From Novosphingobium sp. (GTDB lineage Bacteria > Pseudomonadota > Alphaproteobacteria > Sphingomonadales > Sphingomonadaceae), in contig NZ_JAPZQX010000003.1 in assembly GCF_027531025.1 (NCBI RefSeq), positions 600,190 to 664,189 on the forward strand: DNA of 64,000 nt, given 5' to 3'. The notes under the pieces were generated by a model, which saw only the letters and a program-made list of their open reading frames with translations, was not told the origin of the DNA and did not search any database. Position numbers and translations under genes: made by a program. Below, one piece after another: positions 35,921-44,278 of this stretch; within the stretch, counting starts at the first letter, position 1, and each line of letters opens with the position of its first letter.

Positions 35921-36877
35921 TCAATTGGCGCGCTGGACCGAAGCCTCGCTATATCCCGCTGCCCGCAGCTTCGCCAGCGCGGCATCGGCCTCGCCGCGCG
36001 TGGCGTAACCGCCGACGCGAACCCGCCAGACCGCACCGGCCGGTTCGACCCGGCCACCGGCGCGCCGGGCCAGGCCATCGGCGCGGGCACGGTCGCCAAA
36101 GGCACCGAGTTGAACTGTCCAGGCCGCCTTGACCGCCGGAGCGGCAGGGCGCGCAAACGGGCGCGGTTGCACTGGTTCGGGCTTGGCCGCGACGGCAGGC
36201 TGGACGGCGGCCTTTGGCGGCATGACAGCAGGGGCAACAGCAGGCTGCACCGCCGACTTCGGGGGCAGCACCGGCAGCTTGTCGGGCATGGGCATCGGCC
36301 CGGGCCGCGAAACCTGGGTGCCCGCGCCCTGTTGTTCAAGCCGCCGCTTCAGCACGGTCAGCAGCGAAGGCGGCGTATCCATCCGCAAGGGCGCGCTCTG
36401 CCCGGCGCGCAGGGCGCCGCGTTCCGGCTCGGGCGGATTGACCCGGCGGACCCGCACCGGCGCGCGCGGCGCACCGACGATGCCGAGCTGCGCAGCGGCG
36501 GCGGGCGACAGTTCGATCAGCAGGCTGCCGGTCATCGGCCCGCGCCGCTCGAGCCGGACCAGGATCGTGCGCCCGGTATCGAGCGAGGTCACCTCGACAT
36601 AGCTCGGCAGTGGCAGGGTGCGATGGCTGCCGCTGATCCCGCTGCCCGCAACCGTGCCGGCGGCATAGCCAACCGCGTCGTAATTCATGGTGTCGGCCGG
36701 AGTATAGGTCACCCCATCCACTTCGAACGGCGCGCCCAGCACCATCGGGTAATCGGCCTGCGGGCCATTGACCGGCACGGGCGGCGGCGCGCGATCCCGG
36801 GCACTCACGGGAGCGCCCAGCGCCAGCAGCATGGTCAGCGCCGCAAGCGGCAGGTTTCGGTTAACGGGCAATCTCAT
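35921..36877 (-). CDS. RlpA-like septal SPOR-domain protein with altered catalytic site
   Basis: A 318-residue exported protein (signal peptide 1-26) with a double-psi beta-barrel related to RlpA, a Pro/Ala-rich linker (about 160-240), and a SPOR domain (about 243-318, AAWTVQLGAFGDRARADGL) that binds denuded septal glycan. The RlpA landmark RTLPLPSYVEVTSL is at 86-99. The lytic transglycosylase signature VRxNDRGPF is changed to VRLERRGPM (107-115), so the catalytic aspartate is arginine and the WYG segment is missing. It may bind septal wall without cleaving it. ATG at 36877 is used; a TTG two codons upstream is possible. It overlaps the mltB 3' end. Confidence 0.82.
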   Translation of the reverse strand: MRLPVNRNLPLAALTMLLALGAPVSARDRAPPPVPVNGPQADYPMVLGAPFEVDGVTYTPADTMNYDAVGYAAGTVAGSGISGSHRTLPLPSYVEVTSLDTGRTILVRLERRGPMTGSLLIELSPAAAAQLGIVGAPRAPVRVRRVNPPEPERGALRAGQSAPLRMDTPPSLLTVLKRRLEQQGAGTQVSRPGPMPMPDKLPVLPPKSAVQPAVAPAVMPPKAAVQPAVAAKPEPVQPRPFARPAAPAVKAAWTVQLGAFGDRARADGLARRAGGRVEPAGAVWRVRVGGYATRGEADAALAKLRAAGYSEASVQRAN

Positions 36878-37943
36878 CTGCAAGCAACCCCACGGACAGT
36901 GCGTAGTAGTTCGAGCAGTTGTAATGCAGGATAACCCGATAATTCCCGGTTAAGAGGAAGGCCCCGTTGCCCGCGCCATCGGGTTCGAACAGCACGGCCA
37001 TGGTCTGGTCGGCAATGGCCGCGCGTGGTTCAACCCCCAGCGCCCGCCACTCGCCCACGGTTTTCCACACCGAATGGCGCGCCAGAACGCGCGGACAGGA
37101 TGGCGCCTCAATCCGTGGCGACAATTGCGAGCGATCAAACCCGGCCGGCAGGCTCGCCCGCACGCCCCAGGGTTCGCCCGCGCGCCAGCCGGCATCGCGG
37201 AAATAGTTGGCGATCGAGGCAAAGGTATCGGCGCGGCTGTGCCAGATATCGGCATCGCCATCGCCATCCCCATCCCGCGCGACGCGCAGGAAGACCGAAG
37301 GCAGGAACTGCGGATGGCCAAAGGCCCCGGCCCAGCTCCCCAGCATCCGCCCGCGCGGCACGCCGCGATCGGCCATCTTCATCAGCGCGATCAGCTCTCC
37401 CTCGAACAGGTCGCGTCGCCGCCCTTCATAGGCCAGCGTCGCCAGCGAGCGGGCCAGGTCGAAATCGCCCTTGATCCGGCCGTAGAAGGTTTCCTTGCCC
37501 CAGATCGCCACGATCATGCTGGCGGGCACGCCATATTCGGCCTCGAACCGGCGGACCAGCTCGGCATTCTCGGCCAGTGCGCTGCGCCCCTGGTTGATCC
37601 GCGCCGCGCCGATGTGGCGCTGGTAATAGGGCCAGAAGGCTGGCGGCGATCCAGTGGTCGAGCCGGGCTGCGAGCGGTCGAGCGCCACCACGCGCGGGTT
37701 ATAGGTCAACCCGCCCAGGATCCCGTCCACCGCCTGCTGGCTGACCCCCTGCCCGCGTGCCTTGGCCCCGACCAGTTGCAGGTATGACTGGAACCCGACC
37801 GCCGCCGCATCGACCGGAGCTGGCGGCGGGCCACCCAGCGGAAGCGCAATTTCCTGCGCCGTCAGCGGGCTTTCCGGCATGGAGAACGCGGCGATAGCCA
37901 GGCCAAGCGGCGCAACAAGACGCAGGTTCCGCAGAAATTCCAT
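36861..37943 (-). CDS. mltB: Lytic murein transglycosylase, MltB family
   Basis: A 360-residue periplasmic enzyme that cleaves the MurNAc-GlcNAc bond of peptidoglycan forming 1,6-anhydromuramyl ends. There is a signal peptide (about 1-30, no lipobox cysteine, so soluble rather than lipoprotein). Catalytic glutamate E151 lies in AIWGKETFYGR. AGAFGHPQFLPSVF and DGDGDGDADIWHSRADTFASIANY are the family core segments, the latter split by an extra DGDG unit. It precedes the RlpA-like and carboxypeptidase genes, making a three-gene peptidoglycan set. An in-frame ATG at 37964 is possible. Confidence 0.93.
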   Translation of the reverse strand: MEFLRNLRLVAPLGLAIAAFSMPESPLTAQEIALPLGGPPPAPVDAAAVGFQSYLQLVGAKARGQGVSQQAVDGILGGLTYNPRVVALDRSQPGSTTGSPPAFWPYYQRHIGAARINQGRSALAENAELVRRFEAEYGVPASMIVAIWGKETFYGRIKGDFDLARSLATLAYEGRRRDLFEGELIALMKMADRGVPRGRMLGSWAGAFGHPQFLPSVFLRVARDGDGDGDADIWHSRADTFASIANYFRDAGWRAGEPWGVRASLPAGFDRSQLSPRIEAPSCPRVLARHSVWKTVGEWRALGVEPRAAIADQTMAVLFEPDGAGNGAFLLTGNYRVILHYNCSNYYALSVGLLADEIAR

Positions 37944-38024
37944 CGGGGGACCTTGGCACAGCAAGTTCGATTCGGGAAATCCAACAGGGGTGACATCCCC
38001 GCGCTTTGCCGCTAGCGGCGCACG

Positions 38025-38098
38025 GGCGGTCAGGTGGCCGATTGGTTCAAGGCAACGGTCTTGGAATCGAAGATGTCACCGCAGGTGACAAAACCGCC
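38025..38098 (+). pseudogene. Degenerate 5' copy of tRNA-Ser upstream of the intact gene
   Basis: 38028-38066 matches the first 39 nt of the intact tRNA-Ser at 34 positions (by eye), including the D-arm and anticodon-loop region. The 3' half is lost: the anticodon stem no longer pairs, the loop reads CTTGGAA, and there is no T-arm. Instead GTCACC-GCA-GGTGAC (38075-38089) forms a hairpin. GGCGGT (38025-38030) and ACCGCC (38093-38098) could pair as a 6-bp closing stem. A partial duplication that decayed is the simplest reading; the closed structure might still be transcribed. Confidence 0.7.
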
Positions 38099-38116
38099 AC
38101 GCGGCGCTAGCCGCGT
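38099..38116. repeat. 7-bp hairpin between the tRNA-Ser relic and tRNA-Ser
   Basis: ACGCGGC-GCTA-GCCGCGT is a perfect seven-base-pair stem with a 4-nt loop, followed by only two further Ts. It separates the relic from the intact tRNA. It could act as a weak terminator or processing signal; a related CTAG-centred palindrome, GCCGCTAGCGGC, lies just before the relic at 38009-38020. Confidence 0.45.
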
Positions 38117-38128
38117 TTGGTCTGGTAT

Positions 38129-38218
38129 GGACAGGTGGCCGAGTGGTTTAAGGCAGCGGTCTTGAAAACCGCCGTGGGTGCAAGCTCACCGTGGGTTCGA
38201 ATCCCACCCTGTCCGCCA
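38129..38218 (+). tRNA. tRNA-Ser (UGA)
   Basis: A 90-nt class II tRNA with encoded CCA. Acceptor GGACAGG pairs with CCTGTCC. The D-stem is GCC/GGC, the anticodon stem GCGGT/ACCGC with loop CTTGAAA (anticodon TGA), the long variable arm GTGGGTGCAAGCTCACC, and the T-arm GTGGG-TTCGAAT-CCCAC. It decodes UCA and, by wobble, other UCN codons. Flanked on both sides by degenerate relics of the same tRNA. Protein-like open frames over it (VAEWFKAAVLKTAV...) are the well-known false translation of tRNA-Ser. Confidence 0.97.
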
Positions 38219-38241
38219 GACCTGCCAGCGGCAGGGCTGAA

Positions 38242-38343
38242 GGACAGGATTGGTGCGAGAACCCATCGAGGGTTCGGAAGCGGAGGCGCGAAGCGCCGGA
38301 GCTGGCCGGAGCGAAGCGCAGGCCTATCCCACCCTGTCCGCCA
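38242..38343 (+). other. tRNA-Ser-like relic with intact acceptor ends
   Basis: The segment opens with GGACAGG (38242-38248) and closes with CCTGTCCGCCA, reproducing the tRNA-Ser acceptor stem. Its last 18 nt (38326-38343) are identical to the 3' end of the intact tRNA (38201-38218). Between them the tRNA body is replaced by hairpins: GAACCC-ATCGA-GGGTTC and GGCGC-GAA-GCGCC, plus a repeated GCGAAGCGC. This is either a decayed duplicate or the footprint of a past insertion at the tRNA 3' end. CCTGCC-AGC-GGCAGG (38221-38235) precedes it. Confidence 0.6.
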
Positions 38344-38359
38344 CCCCGACAGCGCCGGC

Positions 38360-38731
38360 TCAGAACAGTCGACCACCCAGCGGCACGTCCTGGTCTGGCG
38401 CGAAGAGGACCACCGCGCCCGCTTCATCCGGGAAACCCAGGGTCAGCACTTCGGACATGAACTTGCCGATCTGGCGCGGCGGGAAGTTGATCACGGCGGC
38501 GACAAGGCGGCCGGGCAGGTCTTCCAGCGTGTAATGCTCGGTAATCTGGGCTGATGACCGGCGCAGGCCGATAACAGGGCCGAAATCGATGGTCAGCTTG
38601 AAGGCCGGCTTGCGCGCCTCGGGAAAGGCCTCGGCCGCGACGATCCGGCCGACCCGGATATCGACCCTGAGGAAATCCTCGAAGGTGATCAGATCGGCCG
38701 CCGGAGCGTCTGGCGCGTGGTTGAGATGCAT
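38360..38731 (-). CDS. csaA: CsaA-type tRNA-binding / chaperone protein
   Basis: A 123-residue protein of the CsaA family, an OB-fold tRNA-binding domain like that at the C-terminus of some methionyl-tRNA synthetases; B. subtilis CsaA has export-chaperone activity. [23 protein letters not shown] (N-terminal, in pieces VDIRVGRIV and [11 protein letters not shown]) and [16 protein letters not shown], plus [15 protein letters not shown], are characteristic. Length matches the family. It lies 7 bp after lpd on the same strand, the last gene of the pdhC-lpd transcript. Confidence 0.93.
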   Translation of the reverse strand: MHLNHAPDAPAADLITFEDFLRVDIRVGRIVAAEAFPEARKPAFKLTIDFGPVIGLRRSSAQITEHYTLEDLPGRLVAAVINFPPRQIGKFMSEVLTLGFPDEAGAVVLFAPDQDVPLGGRLF

Positions 38732-38738
38732 GAGCGCG

Positions 38739-40151
38739 TCAGATGTGCAGCGCGCGCCCGTAAGCGGCCAGCACGCTTTCGTGCATCATCTCGCTAAGCG
38801 TCGGATGCGGGAAGACCGTGGCCATCAGTTCGGCCTCGGTCGTCTCCAGCGTCTTGCCCACGACATAGCCCTGGATCAGCTCGGTCACTTCCGCGCCGAC
38901 CATGTGCGCACCCAGCAATTCGCCCGTCTTCGCATCGAACACGGTCTTGATGAAGCCTTCCGGCTCACCCAGGGCGATCGCCTTGCCATTGCCGATGAAC
39001 GGGAAAGTGCCAGCCTTGACCGTGTAGCCCGCTTCCTTGGCCTTGGCCTCGGTCAGGCCGACCGAGGCAACCTGCGGGTGGCAATAGGTGCAGCCCGGGA
39101 TGTTGCGGCGGTCCATCGCGTGGGGGTGGACCTCCTTGTTGCCCAGTTCCCTGGCGATGCTTTCGGCCGCGATAACGCCTTCATGGCTGGCCTTGTGCGC
39201 CAGCCACGGGCCGGGGGTGACGTCACCGATCGCCCATACGCCCGGCACATTGGTGCGGCCATAGTCGTCGATCGCGATGATCCCGCGTTCAGCCTTGATT
39301 CCAAGGGTTTCCAAGCCAATATTCTCAGTATTTGGCACGATTCCGACCGCCACGATCACATGGCTGAAATCGCTGGTGACGACCTTTCCATCCTTGCCCT
39401 TGATCGCGGCCTTCACGCCTGAGGCCGTGACGTCGATCTTCTCGACCCCCGCCCCGGTCATGATCGTCATGCCCTGCTTGACCAGCGCCTTCTCGAGGAA
39501 GGCGGAGACGTCAGCATCCTCAACCGGGACGATCCGGTCCATCATCTCGACAACCGTAACTTCGCTGCCCATATCATTGTAGAAGCTGGAGAATTCGATC
39601 CCGATCGCGCCAGAGCCAATTACCAGCAGCTTGCTCGGCAGTTCCTGCGGCACCATCGCGTGGCGATAGGTCCAGACGCGCTTGCCGTCCGCCGGGGCAA
39701 AGGGCAGGTCGCGGGCGCGGGCGCCGGTGGCGACGATGATGTGCTTGGCGGTGAGCGTCTCAGTGCCCTTGTCACTGGTGACTTCCAGCTTCCCCGCACC
39801 TTTCAAGACCCCGGTGCCCATGTGGACCGCGATCTTGTTCTTCTTCATCAGGTGGGTGACGCCCTGGTTGAGTTGCTTGGCCACGCCCCGGCTGCGCTTG
39901 ACGACGGCTTCCAGGTCGGCGCGGATATTGTCTGCGGCCAGACCATAGGCGGCCGCGTGCTTCATGTTGTGCAGCACTTCGGCCGAACGCAGCAGCGCCT
40001 TGGTGGGGATGCAGCCCCAGTTGAGGCAGATCCCGCCGAGGTTCTCCCGCTCGACAATGGCGGTCTTCAGGCCAAGCTGAGCGCAGCGGATCGCCGCGAC
40101 ATAGCCGCCGGGGCCGGAACCGAGGACGATAACGTCGTACTGGTCAGCCAT
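38739..40151 (-). CDS. lpdA: Dihydrolipoyl dehydrogenase (E3)
   Basis: A 470-residue FAD disulfide oxidoreductase that reoxidises dihydrolipoamide of 2-oxoacid dehydrogenase complexes with NAD+. The FAD motif is [11 protein letters not shown], and the redox disulfide is C42/C47 in [16 protein letters not shown]. The NAD motif is [14 protein letters not shown], and the C-terminal active-site histidine lies in [15 protein letters not shown] is 1 bp after the pdhC TAA, so it is the E3 partner of that E2. Confidence 0.97.
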   Translation of the reverse strand: MADQYDVIVLGSGPGGYVAAIRCAQLGLKTAIVERENLGGICLNWGCIPTKALLRSAEVLHNMKHAAAYGLAADNIRADLEAVVKRSRGVAKQLNQGVTHLMKKNKIAVHMGTGVLKGAGKLEVTSDKGTETLTAKHIIVATGARARDLPFAPADGKRVWTYRHAMVPQELPSKLLVIGSGAIGIEFSSFYNDMGSEVTVVEMMDRIVPVEDADVSAFLEKALVKQGMTIMTGAGVEKIDVTASGVKAAIKGKDGKVVTSDFSHVIVAVGIVPNTENIGLETLGIKAERGIIAIDDYGRTNVPGVWAIGDVTPGPWLAHKASHEGVIAAESIARELGNKEVHPHAMDRRNIPGCTYCHPQVASVGLTEAKAKEAGYTVKAGTFPFIGNGKAIALGEPEGFIKTVFDAKTGELLGAHMVGAEVTELIQGYVVGKTLETTEAELMATVFPHPTLSEMMHESVLAAYGRALHI

Positions 40152-40152
40152 G

Positions 40153-41421
40153 TTACGCCACCAGCCCCAGCGGGTTTTCGATCAGGTTCTTGAAAGCCTG
40201 CATCAACGCGGCACCATCCGCACCGTCGATCGCGCGGTGATCGAAGCTGCCGGTGGCGCTCATCACCGTGGCCACGGCCAGGGCATCGTCGACCACGAAG
40301 GGCCGCTTTTCCCCAGCGCCGACCGCCATGATCATTGCCTGGGGCGGGTTGATCACGGCATCGAACTGCTTGATCCCGTACATCCCGAGGTTGGAAAGGC
40401 TGGCAGTGCCGCCCTGGTACTCGTGCGGCTGCAGCTTGCCCTCGCGCGCCTTGGCGGCGAGCGCGGTCATTTCCCTGGAGATCTGCGACACGGTCTTGTT
40501 GCCGGCATCGACGATGATCGGCGTGATCAGGCCCGACGGCGCGGCCACGGCAACCGAGATGTCCGAGCGCGAATACTTGCGCAGCTCATCCCCGGCGAAG
40601 CTGACATTGCACTTCGGCACGATTTCCAGCGCCTTGGCCAGGGCCTTGATCACCAGGTCATTGACCGAGAGCTTCACGCCCTGGGCTTCGAGCGCCTTGT
40701 TGAGGTCACCGCGCAGCTTGAGCAGGGCATCAAGCCGCACGTCGACCGTCAGGTAGATGTGCGGGATCGTCTGCTTGGCCTCGGTCAGGCGGCGCGCGAT
40801 GGTCTTGCGGACATTGTTGAGCTTTTCGGCTTCGTAGGGGATGCCAAAGTCCGGCACGGCAGCCGGAGCAGTGGCAACGGGCGCCGCTGCTGGCGCTGCG
40901 GGTGCGGCAACCGGCGTGACCACACCACCCGCCGCCGCTTCGACATCGGCCTTGACGATCCGCCCATTGGGCCCGCTGCCCGACAGCTTGCCCAGATCGA
41001 CGCCCAGTTGCCCGGCCATGCGCTTGGCCAGCGGCGAGGCGATCACGCGATCTTCGCCAGCAGCCCTGGGCGCAACCACAGCCGGAGCGGCAGGCGCGGC
41101 CACCGGGGCAGGTGCGGCTTCTGCCTTAGGAGCGGGAGCTGCAGCCTTTGGCACCGGAGCGGGCGCAGGGGCCGCCTCGTCATCCCCGGCCAGCGTGGCG
41201 ATTACCGTGCCGACCTTCACGCCCTCGGCCCCTTCGGGCACGGCGATGGCCACGATGGTACCTTCGTCGACGGCTTCGAATTCCATGGTGGCCTTGTCGG
41301 TCTCGATCTCGGCCATGATGTCACCGGAGGAAACCTTGTCCCCCACCTTGACCAGCCATTTGGCCAGAGTGCCCTCTTCCATGGTGGGCGAGAGGGCGGG
41401 CATCTTGATCTCGATCGGCAT
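40153..41421 (-). CDS. pdhC: Pyruvate dehydrogenase complex E2, dihydrolipoamide acetyltransferase
   Basis: A 422-residue E2 subunit. It has one lipoyl domain with modified K43 in [10 protein letters not shown], an Ala/Pro-rich swinging linker, a peripheral-subunit-binding domain ([18 protein letters not shown]), a second linker, and the catalytic domain ending [13 protein letters not shown] with the HxxxDG active site. The N-terminus ([16 protein letters not shown]) is that of alphaproteobacterial and mitochondrial PDH E2. The E1 genes are not in the window. Divergent from the universal stress gene with a 124-bp gap. Confidence 0.95.
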   Translation of the reverse strand: MPIEIKMPALSPTMEEGTLAKWLVKVGDKVSSGDIMAEIETDKATMEFEAVDEGTIVAIAVPEGAEGVKVGTVIATLAGDDEAAPAPAPVPKAAAPAPKAEAAPAPVAAPAAPAVVAPRAAGEDRVIASPLAKRMAGQLGVDLGKLSGSGPNGRIVKADVEAAAGGVVTPVAAPAAPAAAPVATAPAAVPDFGIPYEAEKLNNVRKTIARRLTEAKQTIPHIYLTVDVRLDALLKLRGDLNKALEAQGVKLSVNDLVIKALAKALEIVPKCNVSFAGDELRKYSRSDISVAVAAPSGLITPIIVDAGNKTVSQISREMTALAAKAREGKLQPHEYQGGTASLSNLGMYGIKQFDAVINPPQAMIMAVGAGEKRPFVVDDALAVATVMSATGSFDHRAIDGADGAALMQAFKNLIENPLGLVA

Positions 41422-41545
41422 CGCGCGCGTGATTCCTGCTGGGGTGGATTTACCCTACGTCTCTGGCCAAATTGCCTGCCAAGGGCAAGGTTCTTGCGCG
41501 GAATACGATTGTAACGGATATGTTGCCCGTAGAAGGGGCAGAGCG

Positions 41546-41998
41546 ATGCGGGTCTATCTGGTAATCATGGACGAGACCGACGAGGCGACTGTCGCCCTGC
41601 GGTTCGCCGCGCGCCGCGCCGCGCGCACCGGTGGCGCCGTGCACTTGCTCGCCCTGGTGCCGCGCCAGCAATTCGTGGCCTTTGGCGGAATCCAGGCGAC
41701 CATCGAAGAGGAAGCGCGGACCCGCGCCGAAGCGCTGGTGACCAGCGCGGCGGGCGAAGTGATGGGCGATAGCCCCACCCCGCCGACCATCGCCGTGCGC
41801 CAGGGCGAAGGCATCGCCGTGATCCGCGACTACCTGGCGGAACATCCCGAGATTTCGGTGCTGGTGCTGGGCGCCGCCGCCAATGGTGGCCCTGGCCCGC
41901 TGGTCAGCCACTTTGTCGGCATGGCCGGGCAATTGCCCTGCCCGGTCTATGTGATCCCCGGCAACCTGAGCGAAGACGATCTAGCCCGTCTGGGCTAG
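41546..41998 (+). CDS. Universal stress protein family (UspA-like)
   Basis: A 150-residue single-domain UspA fold: strand VYLVIMDETDEATVALRFA, then LLALVPRQQF, IAVRQGEGIAVIRDYLAE, and VLVLGAAANGGPGPLVSHFVG, which resembles the ATP-binding G-2x-G-9x-G(S/T) loop but lacks the final Ser/Thr pattern. PVYVIPGNL ends the sheet. GAAGGGG precedes the ATG. Convergent with rnr: their stop codons share CTAG (4-bp overlap). A role in stress tolerance is inferred only from the family. Confidence 0.85.
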   Translation: MRVYLVIMDETDEATVALRFAARRAARTGGAVHLLALVPRQQFVAFGGIQATIEEEARTRAEALVTSAAGEVMGDSPTPPTIAVRQGEGIAVIRDYLAEHPEISVLVLGAAANGGPGPLVSHFVGMAGQLPCPVYVIPGNLSEDDLARLG

Positions 41999-44277
41999 CG
42001 CTTCTTGCCGCGGCCCTGATGCCGGATGTTGCCCGGCCGACCGCGCTGGCCGAACAGGTGCTTGCCCCGCTTCTTGAGCGGTATCTGCATGGGCCGTCCG
42101 CGCGGCTCGATCGGCGCGCCGACATGATCCTCCGGCTCGAACTTCAGCGCCCCGGTGAGCGGATTGGCCTCGGCCAGACGCAGCCGCAGGCGGTCGCCCA
42201 TGGCAAAGCGGGTCTGGCCGCTGTCACCGACCAGCACCTGCGCGCGATCGTCATAGTGGAACCGCTCGTCACCCAGGGTTGAAACCGGCACCAGCCCGTC
42301 CCCGCCCAGCCCGAGGATCGTCGCGAACAAGCCGAACTTCTGCACGCCGGTAACGCGGCATTCGAAGACCTCACCCACCCGCGCGGAAAGCCAGGCGGCG
42401 ACATATCGGTCGATCGTCTCGCGCTCGGCCTCCATCGCCCGGCGTTCGGCCGCGCTGATCGCGTCGCTGATCCGGGACAGGTCGCTGCGATCCCGGTCCG
42501 ACAGGCCGGAGCGCGGCGGAATATCGCCCTTCGGCTCGGGCTGCTCAAGGCCAAAGCCATCAACCAGCGCGCGATGGACCAGCAGGTCGGCATAACGCCG
42601 AATCGGCGAGGTGAAGTGCGCATAGGAGCCCAGCGCCAGGCCAAAGTGCCCGGCGTTGCGCGGCCCATAATAGGCCTGGGTCTGGCTGCGCAGCACGGCT
42701 TCCATGATCAGGCCCTTCTCGGCCTCGTCCGCCACGTCTTTCAGCAGGCGGTTGAACAGGCCCGGCGTGATCACCTGGCCCAGCGACAGCTTGCGATCGA
42801 AAGTGGAGAGATAGTCCTTCAGCGCCACCAGCTTTTCGCGGTTCGGCGGCTCATGGATGCGGTAGACGATCGGCGCCACCTTGCTTTCCAGCGCCTTGGC
42901 CGCGGCCACGTTGGCGGCGATCATGAAATCCTCGACCACGCGGTGCGCATCGAGCCGTTCGCGCAGGGCGATCTCAGTGATCCGGCCCGCCTCGTCCAGC
43001 TTGACCCGCCGTTCCGGCAGATCGAGATCGAGCGGATCGCGGTCGGTCCGCGCCCGTTCCAGCGCGCGCCAGGCCTCCCACAGGTTGGCAAGGTGCGGCG
43101 CGGCCTCGCCCGCATCGATCCGGCGCTGCGCCTCTTCATAGGCGATCACTTCATCGATCCGCACGATGGCGCGGGTAAAGCGCGAGTCGGTGACCTTGCC
43201 ATTGGCGGCGATAGTCAGGTGGCAGGCCATGGCCGCGCGATCTTCGCCCGCACGCAGCGAGCAGACATCGGCGCTGAGCACCTCCGGCAGCATCGGCACG
43301 ACGCGGTCAGGGAAATAGACCGAGTTGCCGCGCTGGCGGGCCGAGCGATCGAGTGCACCACCGGGGCGGACGTAAAAGCTGACATCGGCAATGGCGACGA
43401 GGGCACGAAAGCCCCCTTCCCCGTCCGGCTCGGCCCAGATGGCATCGTCGTGGTCGCGCGCATCGCTGGGATCGATCGCCACGATCGGCAGGTGGCGCAG
43501 GTCTTCGCGGCGCTCCGCGCTGAGCGGCAGCTTGGCGGCGCGCTGCGCTTCCTCCAGGACTTCGGGAGCAAAGGCAAAGGGGATGCCATGCTTGTGGATC
43601 GCGATCAGGCTGAAGGCCTTGGGCGCCAGCGGATCACCGAGAACTTCGGTGACTTTGACGCCTGAGCGCGGGCTGCGACCGGCGGGTTCGGCCAGCACGA
43701 GCTGCCCGGCCTCCGCTCCACCCAGGTCCGAGATCGGCTGCGAATGGCGTTCGCGCTTGTCCACGGGAGCGAGCCAGCCCTTGCCCGCGCCATCGATTTC
43801 CACCACGCCCATCACCTGTTCGGTGCGGGCGGGCAGCTTCTTCATCGGGTGGGCGATCCACCCAGTGGCGGTTTCTTTGGTCCGGGCCAGCACCCGATCG
43901 CCGACCCGCAACGCGGCCTGGGCCGAGCGCCGGTCCGCCCCGCGTTCGATCAGGCGCAGCCTGGGTGGCGGCGTGGCATCATCGGGCTGCCAGCTGTCCG
44001 GCACGGCCAACGCCTCGCCATCCTCCGTGCCGACGACGCGCAGCACGGTCACCTTGGCGACGCCGCCCATGCGGTGGAAAGCGGTGCGGTTGCCGTCGAT
44101 CAGGCCTTCCTCGGCCATGTCCTTGAGCAAGGCCTTGAGCTGGATCTTCTCCTGCCCCTTCAGGCCAAAGGCGCGCGCGATTTCACGTTTGCCGGCAGGT
44201 TCGGCGCTGCTCGCGATGAAATTGAGGATCTGCTGCTTGGTAAGCAGCCCGGGCTGAGGCTTGGGCGATCGCGCCAA
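41995..44277 (-). CDS. rnr: Ribonuclease R
   Basis: A 760-residue processive 3'-5' exoribonuclease of the RNB family that degrades structured RNA. It has an N-terminal helix-turn-helix-like region, cold-shock domains (about 80-220), the RNB catalytic domain with VAIDPSDARDHDDAIWAE (metal aspartates) and FTSPIRRYADLLVHRAL, an S1 domain (GEVFECRVTGVQKFGLFATI), and a basic Lys/Arg/Gly-rich tail. The only available start is TTG at 44277, directly after the proS stop; no ATG occurs before conserved sequence. Stop overlaps the Usp stop. Confidence 0.95.
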   Translation of the reverse strand: MARSPKPQPGLLTKQQILNFIASSAEPAGKREIARAFGLKGQEKIQLKALLKDMAEEGLIDGNRTAFHRMGGVAKVTVLRVVGTEDGEALAVPDSWQPDDATPPPRLRLIERGADRRSAQAALRVGDRVLARTKETATGWIAHPMKKLPARTEQVMGVVEIDGAGKGWLAPVDKRERHSQPISDLGGAEAGQLVLAEPAGRSPRSGVKVTEVLGDPLAPKAFSLIAIHKHGIPFAFAPEVLEEAQRAAKLPLSAERREDLRHLPIVAIDPSDARDHDDAIWAEPDGEGGFRALVAIADVSFYVRPGGALDRSARQRGNSVYFPDRVVPMLPEVLSADVCSLRAGEDRAAMACHLTIAANGKVTDSRFTRAIVRIDEVIAYEEAQRRIDAGEAAPHLANLWEAWRALERARTDRDPLDLDLPERRVKLDEAGRITEIALRERLDAHRVVEDFMIAANVAAAKALESKVAPIVYRIHEPPNREKLVALKDYLSTFDRKLSLGQVITPGLFNRLLKDVADEAEKGLIMEAVLRSQTQAYYGPRNAGHFGLALGSYAHFTSPIRRYADLLVHRALVDGFGLEQPEPKGDIPPRSGLSDRDRSDLSRISDAISAAERRAMEAERETIDRYVAAWLSARVGEVFECRVTGVQKFGLFATILGLGGDGLVPVSTLGDERFHYDDRAQVLVGDSGQTRFAMGDRLRLRLAEANPLTGALKFEPEDHVGAPIEPRGRPMQIPLKKRGKHLFGQRGRPGNIRHQGRGKKR

Positions 44278-44278
44278 G

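Noticed and set aside
34808..36934. 708-residue plus-strand frame over the carboxypeptidase and RlpA-like genes
   Set aside because: Antisense to two well-supported signal-peptide proteins; Arg/Gly-rich composition and no family similarity.
38107..38554. Protein-like open frames on both strands over tRNA-Ser
   Set aside because: They are the familiar false translation of tRNA-Ser (VAEWFKAAVLKTAV) and its antisense; the region is a tRNA with relics.
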